Shown here in pieces: positions 1 to 5,543 of a stretch of 5,687 bases of DNA. The notes beneath the pieces are model-generated. The model ran no database searches and was not told the origin of the DNA. It was given only the letters and a program-made list of their open reading frames with translations. A program made the translations under genes and the position numbers. Source of the DNA: Victivallis vadensis (GTDB lineage Bacteria; Verrucomicrobiota; Lentisphaeria; Victivallales; GWF2-50-93); NCBI GenBank assembly GCA_020718525.1, contig DYRX01000268.1, positions 1-5,687 of the forward strand. Reading direction: 5' to 3'. Position 1 is the first letter of the stretch; each line of letters starts with the position of its first letter.

Positions 1-19
1 TCATATACGATTAAAATAA

Positions 20-45
20 AAAACCCCGGCATTCGCCGGGGTTTT
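20..45 (-). terminator. Rho-independent terminator of the secreted-protein gene
   Basis: A perfect 11-bp stem, AAAACCCCGGC (20-30) with GCCGGGGTTTT (35-45), encloses the tetraloop ATTC. Read on the minus strand, the stem is followed by a T-rich tail (TTTTTTATTTT), the classic intrinsic terminator form. It lies 25 bp beyond the stop codon of the minus-strand gene at 70-708. The plus-strand side also has TTTT and then AATTCTTCT, so it could act in both directions for a gene entering from the left, but no such gene is visible. Confidence 0.92.
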
Positions 46-69
46 AATTCTTCTACTTAGCATCAAAGC

Positions 70-708
70 TTAGAGTGAAGCATAGCCCTTCATGTTCTGA
101 ACAACCAAGTTGGAGGCTTCCTGCATCGTGGTGGCAGCAGCAACAAACCCAGTCATCTTCTTGTCATACGTGAGGCTTCTGTTGACAGTCACGCTACTAT
201 TGCCACTTGTGAACGCCTTACCATCTGCTCCAGTCTGGTTATACCAAATGTATGCACCTTTGAGGGGGGTCAAGAGACCTTTCGAATTAACTTTACCACT
301 GTAGAACTGTCCAAATCCTGAGTCTCCAATCGTGCCTTCGATGCTCGTCCAGAAACCAGTGGAACCCCCCTTGTTGGTAATCGTCATGGTGTCATAACCA
401 CGGAACATGTCGCGGTAGTCATTGAAAGCCGGGTCGCCGTTGTCAGTCGTCACTCTGCCTGCGACAACCTTAGCCTTGCCAACCTTGCCAAACCAAATGC
501 TGTACACGTTGTCGGTCTCTACCTTTGTGTCAACGATAGTGTAGGTCGTGACTTTGAACTTTTTGATTTTCCCATCGGTCGTGGATCCATCCTGATTGAA
601 GGGTGTAACCGATGCGCTCGTCTTGTACACGATAAAATTCTGTGCACTCGCCGAGAAACTTGCGAGAACCAATCCCGCAACCGCCGCCGCCATCATCTTC
701 ATCTTCAT
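70..708 (-). CDS. Small secreted protein of unknown function
   Basis: A 212-residue protein I do not recognise. Residues 1-6 are basic and Met-rich (MKMKMM), 7-18 form a hydrophobic core, and ASA|Q gives a clear signal peptidase I site after residue 22, so export is expected. The mature part (about 190 residues) has no cysteine and is rich in Thr, Ser, Gly, Val and aromatic residues in alternating patterns. This suggests a beta-rich fold, with motifs such as YSIWFGKVGK (69-78) and GAYIWYNQTG. There is no lipobox, transmembrane anchor or sorting motif, so it is probably periplasmic or released. The start is supported by AAGGAG (718-723 on the plus strand) 9 nt upstream; in-frame ATGs at codons 3, 5 and 6 are alternatives. 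The gene is monocistronic, with its own terminator at 20-45. Existence is firm; function is unknown. Confidence 0.9.
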   Translation of the reverse strand: MKMKMMAAAVAGLVLASFSASAQNFIVYKTSASVTPFNQDGSTTDGKIKKFKVTTYTIVDTKVETDNVYSIWFGKVGKAKVVAGRVTTDNGDPAFNDYRDMFRGYDTMTITNKGGSTGFWTSIEGTIGDSGFGQFYSGKVNSKGLLTPLKGAYIWYNQTGADGKAFTSGNSSVTVNRSLTYDKKMTGFVAAATTMQEASNLVVQNMKGYASL

Positions 709-738
709 CTTTCCATTCTCCTTACGTTGTTATCGTCT

Positions 739-766
739 GTTCTATTTGTCCTTGAAAATCCGTCAA
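739..766 (-). promoter_or_regulatory. Possible sigma70-type promoter of the secreted-protein gene
   Basis: On the minus strand, TTGACG (761-766, five of six to the -35 consensus) is followed after 16 bp by TAGAAC (739-744, four of six to the -10 consensus). This would place the transcript start near 732, giving a leader of only about 25 nt containing the AAGGAG site. The -10 is weak, so this is a best guess. Confidence 0.35.
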
Positions 767-796
767 CCCCGCTAAAATAACAGCACCTGCAGTCAT

Positions 797-968
797 TTCA
801 AATCTAAAATCAAAAAAAACCTCCTTTTTTTGTCTAGCCCTGAATGAAAGCTTCCCCATTTTTTATGTGAACGGCATAGAAAATAGCCCCTAGAAATCAT
901 ATTGCAACGGCATTTTCATTTTTTTTTTCATTTTTTTTCCATATATTCGATAAAATCGTCATATCATA
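797..968. other. AT-rich intergenic tract with homopolymer runs
   Basis: This part of the 550-bp gap between two minus-strand genes has no credible coding region. It holds a short inverted repeat, CAAAAAAA/TTTTTTG around 811-832, whose loop region reads as a perfect AAAGGAGG on the minus strand with no usable start codon behind it. It also has an 8-bp direct repeat AACGGCAT (870-877 and 906-913) and a long T-rich run (913-938) interrupted by two C-A steps. Such runs can bend DNA or be hypermutable; no function can be assigned. Confidence 0.5.
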
Positions 969-997
969 TTGATAATCAACAAATAATGTAATATAGC
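969..997 (+). promoter_or_regulatory. Possible plus-strand promoter before the structured island
   Basis: TTGATA (969-974) is separated by exactly 17 bp from TATAGC (992-997); an overlapping TAATAT lies at 989-994. A transcript would begin near 1004, just ahead of the stem-loop at 1013-1050 and the GC-rich island at 1112-1187, and would run antisense into the end of the peptidase gene. AT-rich DNA yields such matches by chance, so confidence is low. Confidence 0.3.
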
Positions 998-1012
998 CGC
1001 AAGGAGTTATGT

Positions 1013-1050
1013 AATCAGAAGCCAGTTTTCCGGATCCTGTCCTTCTGATT
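1013..1050. repeat. Perfect 9-bp inverted repeat (stem-loop)
   Basis: AATCAGAAG (1013-1021) and CTTCTGATT (1042-1050) are exact reverse complements separated by 20 nt that contain the palindrome GGATCC (1032-1037). No T-run follows on either strand, so it does not look like a terminator. It could be the 5' hairpin of a small RNA or a protein-binding dyad. Confidence 0.55.
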
Positions 1051-1111
1051 GTGCATTTCATATATAATCTTTATAAGTACCTTAAAATAAACTAGATACA
1101 CAGTATCATAA

Positions 1112-1187
1112 GCGCATTGCACCCGGCGGAGCCTGGCAGTCTTTCCTGAAGATGAAAATGCGCAGTTCCGTCGTCTTGGCGGCGGAA
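1112..1187. ncRNA. GC-rich foldable island, possible structured RNA
   Basis: A GC-rich block in otherwise AT-rich intergenic DNA. GCGCATT (1112-1118) pairs with AATGCGC (1157-1163), closing a potential three-way junction. Its arms are 1122-1136 (CC and GGC pairs around a GGA loop, one mismatch) and 1139-1153 (GTCTT/AAGAT with one G-U pair). An adjacent 8-bp hairpin, TTCCGTCG (1166-1173) with CGGCGGAA (1180-1187), has a 6-nt loop and one G-U pair. An open frame from 1112 to a TAA at 1217 has no start codon, so a coding remnant is the alternative. The pairing was found by eye and the RNA class is not recognised; strand is uncertain. Confidence 0.3.
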
Positions 1188-1258
1188 ATAACAGGCATAA
1201 TTTAATCCAACGGATTTAATGGACGACACACTAGACACTCAGCTTAACTCTTTCGAAA

Positions 1259-2140
1259 TCAGATTCTTCCGTGGCAGGCGTAGAAGGTCAGGAGCGTCGT
1301 GATCTGGGATATGAGCGCCATATTGTCGGCATTTTTTGGCAGTCTGATCGCTGTAGAGGCGGCGACGACCTTGTAGTCCTCGTAGAAGGCGCGGAGATCA
1401 TTTTTGCTCACGACGGAACTGCCGACCCAGTGGCTGACGGTGTCTATGGTAAGATCCTCATACTGGTCGAGAATTTGGGTCATGTAGAAGCCTTTTGCAG
1501 GCTTTCTGCCGACGGGCGAAGCTCTCTGCGCTATCTCCAGCAGATCGTTCGCCATGTTGTCGGCGGTGTCGTCGGATCCTTTTTCGCAGAGCCTGAGCCA
1601 AGACTCGGTTATCTTCCATTTAGGTGCTTTTCTGTCCTTGCGACTCAGCAGTATCGAAAAATACTGAGGTGGCTCCCCGGAGCGGTCTTTCTCGTCCGGT
1701 TCGTTCCAGGCGACCTTGGAAAGATAGTTCTTGGAGTACAGATTGTATATGCTGTTCTTGTTTCTCGGATCTACGATGATGAATTTGTCTTTTTCCTTGA
1801 GATAGCCTATTACGGCGATCCAGTGGGAAAAATCCCAGACGCAAAGAATCGCAGGAAGCCCCTTTTCGAGATGCTTCAGCAGTTTCGAGAAAAAGATTTC
1901 GGAACCATGCTTTTTTGAGACTGAAAGAAAGGAGGTCTTCACTCCATAGGCGCACGCGGCGCGCTTGATCTTGTTCTCGTCAACGCCATCCATATATATT
2001 TTGGACGGAGAGCCGGCCGCCTTGGCCAGTTCCCTCTGAGTCGCTTCTATCCCAAGAATATACAGGCAGGTGGAAAGACTGCAGGGACCGCAATGCCCTT
2101 CCAACTGCGATTCGGTCAGGCGTGGAGCAAAAAGCATCAT
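1259..2140 (-). CDS. Papain-like C39-family cysteine peptidase with unknown C-terminal domain
   Basis: A 293-residue protein. Residues 1 to about 165 carry the papain-fold signature in the right order: Gln12 (oxyanion hole) and Cys17 in the HCGPCSLS motif, His106 in SHWIAVIGY, and Asp124 in FIIVDPRN. These match the Q-C-H-D/N arrangement of C39/C39-like peptidases, which cleave double-glycine leaders or other peptides. Unlike bacteriocin exporters there is no ABC transporter fusion, and no signal peptide or membrane segment, so it is probably cytoplasmic. Residues about 173-293 look mainly helical and resemble nothing I know. The start is supported by GGAG 7 nt before the first ATG; the adjacent second ATG is equally usable. 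It is divergent from the mutase operon across a 328-bp shared region. No clear terminator is visible. The substrate cannot be inferred; a papain-like acyltransferase or amidase is an alternative. Confidence 0.9.
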   Translation of the reverse strand: MMLFAPRLTESQLEGHCGPCSLSTCLYILGIEATQRELAKAAGSPSKIYMDGVDENKIKRAACAYGVKTSFLSVSKKHGSEIFFSKLLKHLEKGLPAILCVWDFSHWIAVIGYLKEKDKFIIVDPRNKNSIYNLYSKNYLSKVAWNEPDEKDRSGEPPQYFSILLSRKDRKAPKWKITESWLRLCEKGSDDTADNMANDLLEIAQRASPVGRKPAKGFYMTQILDQYEDLTIDTVSHWVGSSVVSKNDLRAFYEDYKVVAASTAIRLPKNADNMALISQITTLLTFYACHGRI

Positions 2141-2187
2141 CTCTCCTCTCCGCTCAAGATATGATGCAATCTGAAAAAACAGCCAGC

Positions 2188-2350
2188 CTGGAACTCTGTT
2201 CCGTCATCTATGCCCGATTTTTGAAATCTTATCTAAAAGTCGCGTTCCAGCTTGGACAGTCAAATCAATTGCAATGTTCCTTAAAGTAGCATCTATTTTC
2301 CGTAAATCAATCTGAAAAATAAGCTTGACTGGAATTATATCGGCTTCCAG
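2188..2350. promoter_or_regulatory. Cluster of four CTGGAA/TTCCAG words in the divergent intergenic region
   Basis: The hexamer occurs at 2188-2193 (CTGGAA), 2245-2250 (TTCCAG), 2329-2334 (CTGGAA) and 2345-2350 (TTCCAG). The first two extend to a 7-bp inverted pair, CTGGAAC and GTTCCAG; the last two extend to ACTGGAA and TTCCAGT. A smaller palindrome, GGAAC-TCT-GTTCC, lies at 2190-2202. Chance would give about 0.16 copies of this word, on either strand, in 328 bp. This suggests binding sites for one dimeric regulator serving the peptidase gene, the mutase operon, or both. Confidence 0.4.
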
Positions 2351-2356
2351 TATATA
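2325..2356 (+). promoter_or_regulatory. Possible mutase-operon promoter with 20-bp spacer and internal dyad
   Basis: TTGACT (2325-2330, five of six to the -35 consensus) and TATATA (2351-2356) are separated by 20 bp, longer than the usual 17. The spacer contains the dyad ACTGGAA-N10-TTCCAGT (2328-2351). A long spacer filled by a dyad is the arrangement known from MerR-family activated promoters. The transcript would start near 2363, giving a leader of about 105 nt. No MerR-like gene is in the window, so the regulator is unknown. Confidence 0.4.
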
Positions 2357-2399
2357 GTCCCGGAAGAGGCACGGGACGTTTTTTGAAAAGCGCCGGACT

Positions 2400-2443
2400 A
2401 GATGCGGAAAACGGGCTTTCAAGCCGAAAACAGATGCGGAAAA
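2400..2443 (+). repeat. 12-bp direct repeats flanking a small hairpin in the operon leader
   Basis: AGATGCGGAAAA occurs exactly at 2400-2411 and 2432-2443. Between the copies is a small dyad, GGCT (2414-2417) and AGCC (2422-2425), around TTCA. The second copy ends 7 nt before the GAGGA ribosome-binding site (2451-2455) of the first mutase gene. The repeats could bind an RNA or DNA regulator, or simply be a recent duplication. Confidence 0.5.
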
Positions 2444-2468
2444 TCTTGAAGAGGAATCTTTTTATCGG

Positions 2469-3830
2469 ATGCAATTTCTTAGGATAGGTTCGGCAGGTCT
2501 GCGAGGAAAGGTCGGGAGCGGCATCAATCCCATCATCGCGATTGATTTCGTCTCGGCGTTCGCGACATATCTTGACGGAGGATTTGTCATAGTCGGTCGC
2601 GACAGCCGTTTTTCCTCGCCCATGCTCTATCACGCCGCAGTCTCATCGCTTCTGAGCTGTGGATGCGATGTTCTGGATGCTGGAATCTGTCCTGCTCCGC
2701 TTCTACAGTTCCTAGTGAGACACAAGGGAGCTTCCGGAGGACTGCTCGTAGGTGCCGGACATCATCCTGCCGACTGGAATGCGATCGTCCCGATCGGTTC
2801 AAACGGTGCCTACCTCAACAGCATCCGCACTCAGGAGCTCCTCGACATATACCACAACAGACGCTACGCGCTTCGTTCCTGGGACAGGGTGGGAAAGCTT
2901 CTCGCTCTTGGCGAGGAGATTTCAGACGAATACCTGGATCTTTTGGCATCTCTTGTTGACGAAAGCGCGATACGGCGGCAAAAATTCAGAGTTGTCGCAG
3001 ATTTCTGCAATGGCTCCGGATCCCGGCTAGGTCCCGCTCTCGCCCAAAGGCTCGGCATCGAAATGATCCCCATCAACGACAATTTTTCTGGAGTCCTTCC
3101 GCACGATCCCGAGCCTCGTCCGCGGAGCAGTGTCCAGGTCAAATCAATCATGCGCTATTTGAAGGCTTCGGCAGGCTTTGTCTTTGATAGCGACATGAGC
3201 CGGGCCGCACTCGTGAGCGACAGCGGAGAAACTCTCTCCGAAGAATACAGCTTCCCATTGGCTTTGCTGAGCATCCTGCGACGGGCTCCCGAGGACTCTC
3301 TGATCATCAGCAATCTTTGTTCGACAAGAACTATTGACGAGACGGTCGCAAGGCATGGGTGCCGCCTTCTGAAAACCAAGGTTGGACAGGCTTTCGCCGT
3401 TGACAAGATGTTTGAAACCGGAGCACTCGCCGCCGGAGACGGAAGTGGAAGTATCGCGGCAAGCAATGCAGTGGCAGGCTACGACGCCTTCCTTGAGATG
3501 ATACTCATACTCGATGCGATGGCGGCAAAAAACGCAACCCTTTCCGAACTGGTTGATGAAATGCCAAGATACCACATCATCAAAAAGAAAGTCAATTGCC
3601 CGTCATCTCATGCATACGGACTGATCAGAAAACTCAGAACTCATTTCAAAGGCGCCGTTCTCAGCGAGGAAGACGGACTCAGATTCGACTGGCCGGACGG
3701 CTGGATTCACCTGCGTGCGGCAATGACGGAACCCATAATCCGTCTTATTGTCGAGTGGAAGACAAAGGACGAAGCCGAGGAGAGAGCCTCCGAACTGAGG
3801 ACCATAATAGAAAGGCTTGTCGAATCATGA
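2469..3830 (+). CDS. Phosphohexomutase paralogue lacking the catalytic serine (predicted pseudoenzyme)
   Basis: A 453-residue, full-length member of the alpha-D-phosphohexomutase superfamily (PGM_PMM domains I-IV at roughly 1-135, 155-257, 260-370 and 372-453). The fold signatures persist: SAGLRG (8-13), GRDSR (43-47), ADFCNGSGS (177-185), PEP (214-216), TKVG (303-306) and TEPIIR (420-425). The active site is degraded. The catalytic phosphoserine position is Gly97 (GAGHHP against SASHNP in the next gene), and the metal loop is DSDMSR (240-245), missing the third Asp. The sugar loop is shortened to GDGSGS (323-328), and the phosphate loop reads RAAMTEP in place of RSSNTEP. Gly97 is codon GGA (2757-2759), at least two changes from any serine codon, so a single read error is not the cause. 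No in-frame ATG, GTG or TTG precedes this start before a stop at 2355; GAGGA sits 13 nt upstream. The stop overlaps the next gene's start, suggesting coupled expression and perhaps a heteromer. Confidence 0.95.
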   Translation: MQFLRIGSAGLRGKVGSGINPIIAIDFVSAFATYLDGGFVIVGRDSRFSSPMLYHAAVSSLLSCGCDVLDAGICPAPLLQFLVRHKGASGGLLVGAGHHPADWNAIVPIGSNGAYLNSIRTQELLDIYHNRRYALRSWDRVGKLLALGEEISDEYLDLLASLVDESAIRRQKFRVVADFCNGSGSRLGPALAQRLGIEMIPINDNFSGVLPHDPEPRPRSSVQVKSIMRYLKASAGFVFDSDMSRAALVSDSGETLSEEYSFPLALLSILRRAPEDSLIISNLCSTRTIDETVARHGCRLLKTKVGQAFAVDKMFETGALAAGDGSGSIAASNAVAGYDAFLEMILILDAMAAKNATLSELVDEMPRYHIIKKKVNCPSSHAYGLIRKLRTHFKGAVLSEEDGLRFDWPDGWIHLRAAMTEPIIRLIVEWKTKDEAEERASELRTIIERLVES

Positions 3831-5191
3831 GCATGGCTGTGAACCTCAAAATAAGCGTCAGTGGAGTAAGAGGAATTGCCGGAGACTCCCTGACTCCCTC
3901 GCTTGTTGCGAATTTCGCAAGCGCGTTCGGGCAATACGTCGGAGGCGGAGCCGTCCTGATCGCCAGGGACAGCCGTCCGCACGGAGAAATTTTCGAACAT
4001 GCCGTCATTTCTGGTCTGATATCAGTCGGTGTCAGGCCTGTTCTCGTTGGAATTATGCCGACTCCCAGTGCCCAGATTGCGGTTGACGCCTGGAAGCTCA
4101 ATGGAGGAATCGTCATTTCCGCCAGCCATAATCCTATCGAATGGAACGCCCTCAAGTTCATAAGCCGTGCTGGTGTTTTCCTCAACAATGTCGAGGCATC
4201 CGAACTGATTGATATCTACAATCAGCCCGGCAACGGATTTCTTTCCGAAAACGACTACAAAGAGCCGAAGCGTTCGGACGGAGCTTTCGAGATCCATAAG
4301 GCGCGCATATTGGAGAAGATCAATCTCGACGCCCTGAAAAAAAGGGGGTTCAGAGTTGCAGTTGATTCCTGCAACGGAGCTGGCGCCCCATTTATAAAGC
4401 AGTTCCTTTCAGAGCTCGCCTGCGAAAGCGTCGCAATCAACACCGAAACCGACGGAATTTTCCGTAGAAAGCCCGAACCGGTCGCTGAAAATATCGGAGA
4501 GCTTTGCGAAATAGTGAAAAGAGAGCACTGCGACGTCGGCTTTGCGCAGGATCCGGATGCCGATCGGCTCACTATCGTTGACCAAAACGGAAAAACGGTC
4601 GGAGAACAGTATTCTTTCGCCCTAGCGCTCTCGCAGATCGTCAAAAAACGCAAGGGCAACGTCATTGTCAACCTAGACACGACAAAAGCCGTTGAGGACA
4701 TCGCGTCGCAGGCGTCATGCCCATTGTTCTACACAAAAGTCGGAGAGATCAATGTGACCTCGGAAATTATCTCAAAAAAAGCTGTTGCGGGTGGCGAGGG
4801 AGGCAGTGGCGGAGTCATCTGGCCTGCGATTCATCCGTGCCGGGACAGCTTCGGCGGAATGGCGCTTATTCTGGAAATGATGGCGGAAAGCGGAAAATCC
4901 ATATCCGAACTGAATGCCGGACTCCCCCAGTATCACATGGTCAGAAGAAAGATCAGGACGCATAGCGGCGCAAGCTCCCAGGAAATATTGCGTATTCTGA
5001 AGAAAAAATATTCGGACTTGAAGCCAAACACCCTTGATGGTTTCAGGCTCGACTGGCCTGACAGATGGATTCTTGCAAGATCCTCCAACACCGAACCTAT
5101 AATCAGGATCAGTGCCGAGGCTTCCGATCGAGCGGCGGCGGAGTCCCTTGCGGATGAATTTTCGCAGGAAGTGAATAATCTGTCCCCTTGA
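3827..5191 (+). CDS. Phosphomannomutase/phosphoglucomutase family enzyme, catalytically intact
   Basis: A 454-residue alpha-D-phosphohexomutase that interconverts hexose 6- and 1-phosphates in the cytoplasm, feeding nucleotide-sugar and envelope glycan synthesis. All four loops are intact: Ser100 in ISASHNP is the phosphoserine; DPDADR (242-247) holds Mg2+; GGEGGSGG (322-329) reads sugar orientation; RSSNTEPIIR (418-427) binds the substrate phosphate. SGVRG (12-16) and ARDSR (46-50) add the domain I active-site arginines. Pattern and length match the archaeal/Bacteroidota-like branch variously annotated ManB, GlmM or PMM/PGM, so sugar specificity (mannose, glucose or glucosamine phosphate) cannot be fixed. 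The frame is open back to 3596, but homology with the upstream paralogue and the ATGA overlap with its stop fix the start at 3827; ATG 3833 is an alternative. AAAGG lies 11 nt upstream, a weak site that favours translational coupling. Confidence 0.96.
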   Translation: MSMAVNLKISVSGVRGIAGDSLTPSLVANFASAFGQYVGGGAVLIARDSRPHGEIFEHAVISGLISVGVRPVLVGIMPTPSAQIAVDAWKLNGGIVISASHNPIEWNALKFISRAGVFLNNVEASELIDIYNQPGNGFLSENDYKEPKRSDGAFEIHKARILEKINLDALKKRGFRVAVDSCNGAGAPFIKQFLSELACESVAINTETDGIFRRKPEPVAENIGELCEIVKREHCDVGFAQDPDADRLTIVDQNGKTVGEQYSFALALSQIVKKRKGNVIVNLDTTKAVEDIASQASCPLFYTKVGEINVTSEIISKKAVAGGEGGSGGVIWPAIHPCRDSFGGMALILEMMAESGKSISELNAGLPQYHMVRRKIRTHSGASSQEILRILKKKYSDLKPNTLDGFRLDWPDRWILARSSNTEPIIRISAEASDRAAAESLADEFSQEVNNLSP

Positions 5192-5200
5192 CGCGGAGCA

Positions 5201-5327
5201 GAGCCAAACTTCTTGCTAACTGAAAGGAGCTAAGATAAGCCCCCCTGGGAACACCGAGCCCCAGCTCGGTATGATGTTGACCTAAGCAGTTCCGCCGGAT
5301 TATCTTTCTGACTTTTGCAACTGGCTC
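5201..5327 (+). ncRNA. Candidate structured RNA just after the mutase operon
   Basis: It begins 10 nt after the mutase stop codon. A long interrupted stem can be drawn: GAGCCA (5201-5206) with TGGCTC (5322-5327), TTGC (5213-5216) with GCAA (5317-5320), GAAAG (5222-5226) with CTTTC (5304-5308), ATAA (5235-5238) with TTAT (5300-5303), CC with GG (5297-5298), and GGAAC (5248-5252) with GTTCC (5289-5293). Directly stacked on it is a perfect 7-bp hairpin, ACCGAGC (5253-5259) and GCTCGGT (5264-5270), loop CCCA, followed by an 18-nt unpaired strand. CCTAA (5281-5285) could form a pseudoknot with TTAGG (5329-5333). No recognised tRNA, tmRNA, SRP, RNase P or riboswitch core is visible. Strand is inferred from the operon, and it may be a 3' UTR element. 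Confidence 0.45.
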
Positions 5328-5377
5328 TTTAGGAAAGGGATTGAAATTCAGAGTTCCTGACTCGTGGAAATTGCTGT

Positions 5378-5484
5378 TGTTGGGATTTATCGGTGTCGGG
5401 GTCGGAATCGGGATCGAATATTATTCCCATGCATCGATTCCGATTCCGATAGCGACTCCGACCCCGATTGAAACAAATCCAACA
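5378..5484. repeat. Inverted array of degenerate GAYNNC hexamers
   Basis: The right arm (5436-5465) reads GATTCC, GATTCC, GATAGC, GACTCC, GACCCC in perfect 6-bp register. The left arm (5392-5415), read on the minus strand, gives GATCCC, GATTCC, GACCCC, GACACC. The arms face each other across about 20 bp and are bounded by matching outer ends, TGTTGGGATTT (5378-5388) and AAATCCAACA (5475-5484), so the whole unit can fold as a large imperfect hairpin. It lies in non-coding DNA, and a minus-strand open frame through it encodes only SES-type repeats. It looks like a miniature interspersed repeat or REP-like element; no transposase is nearby. Confidence 0.75.
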
Positions 5485-5543
5485 TATGTATTTTCCATAA
5501 GGTTATAATTTTCCCTGTACGGCTCAAGAAGTCTGAAGTTTTG

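Noticed and set aside
811..832. Perfect AAAGGAGG on the minus strand within an A/T inverted repeat
   Set aside because: The only nearby starts are a TTG opening six codons and an ATG more than 20 nt away; likely a chance match in a homopolymer-rich tract.
1001..1014. AAGGAG-TT-ATG-TAA, a start-stop minimal frame
   Set aside because: The spacing between AAGGAG and ATG is only 2 nt, too short for normal initiation, and the proposed transcript start falls on the same bases.
1153..1206. 17-codon plus-strand frame beginning MKMRSS
   Set aside because: It has no ribosome-binding site at a sensible distance and lies in the foldable GC-rich island.
1200..1220. AATCC-AAC-GGATT dyad as a terminator for the peptidase gene
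   Set aside because: The stem has only 5 bp with a 3-nt loop and no T-run; too weak to call.
1271..1918. A 215-codon plus-strand open frame inside the peptidase gene
   Set aside because: It is antisense to the C39-like gene, whose catalytic motifs are unmistakable; the product is unrelated to any family I know and it has no ribosome-binding site.
3144..3575. A 143-codon minus-strand open frame, and several similar ones within both mutase genes
   Set aside because: All are antisense or out-of-frame shadows of the mutases, with no family resemblance.
3596..3826. 77-residue N-terminal extension of the second mutase frame
   Set aside because: It lies wholly within the end of the first mutase gene in another frame. 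The paralogue comparison and the ATGA overlap place the start at 3827.
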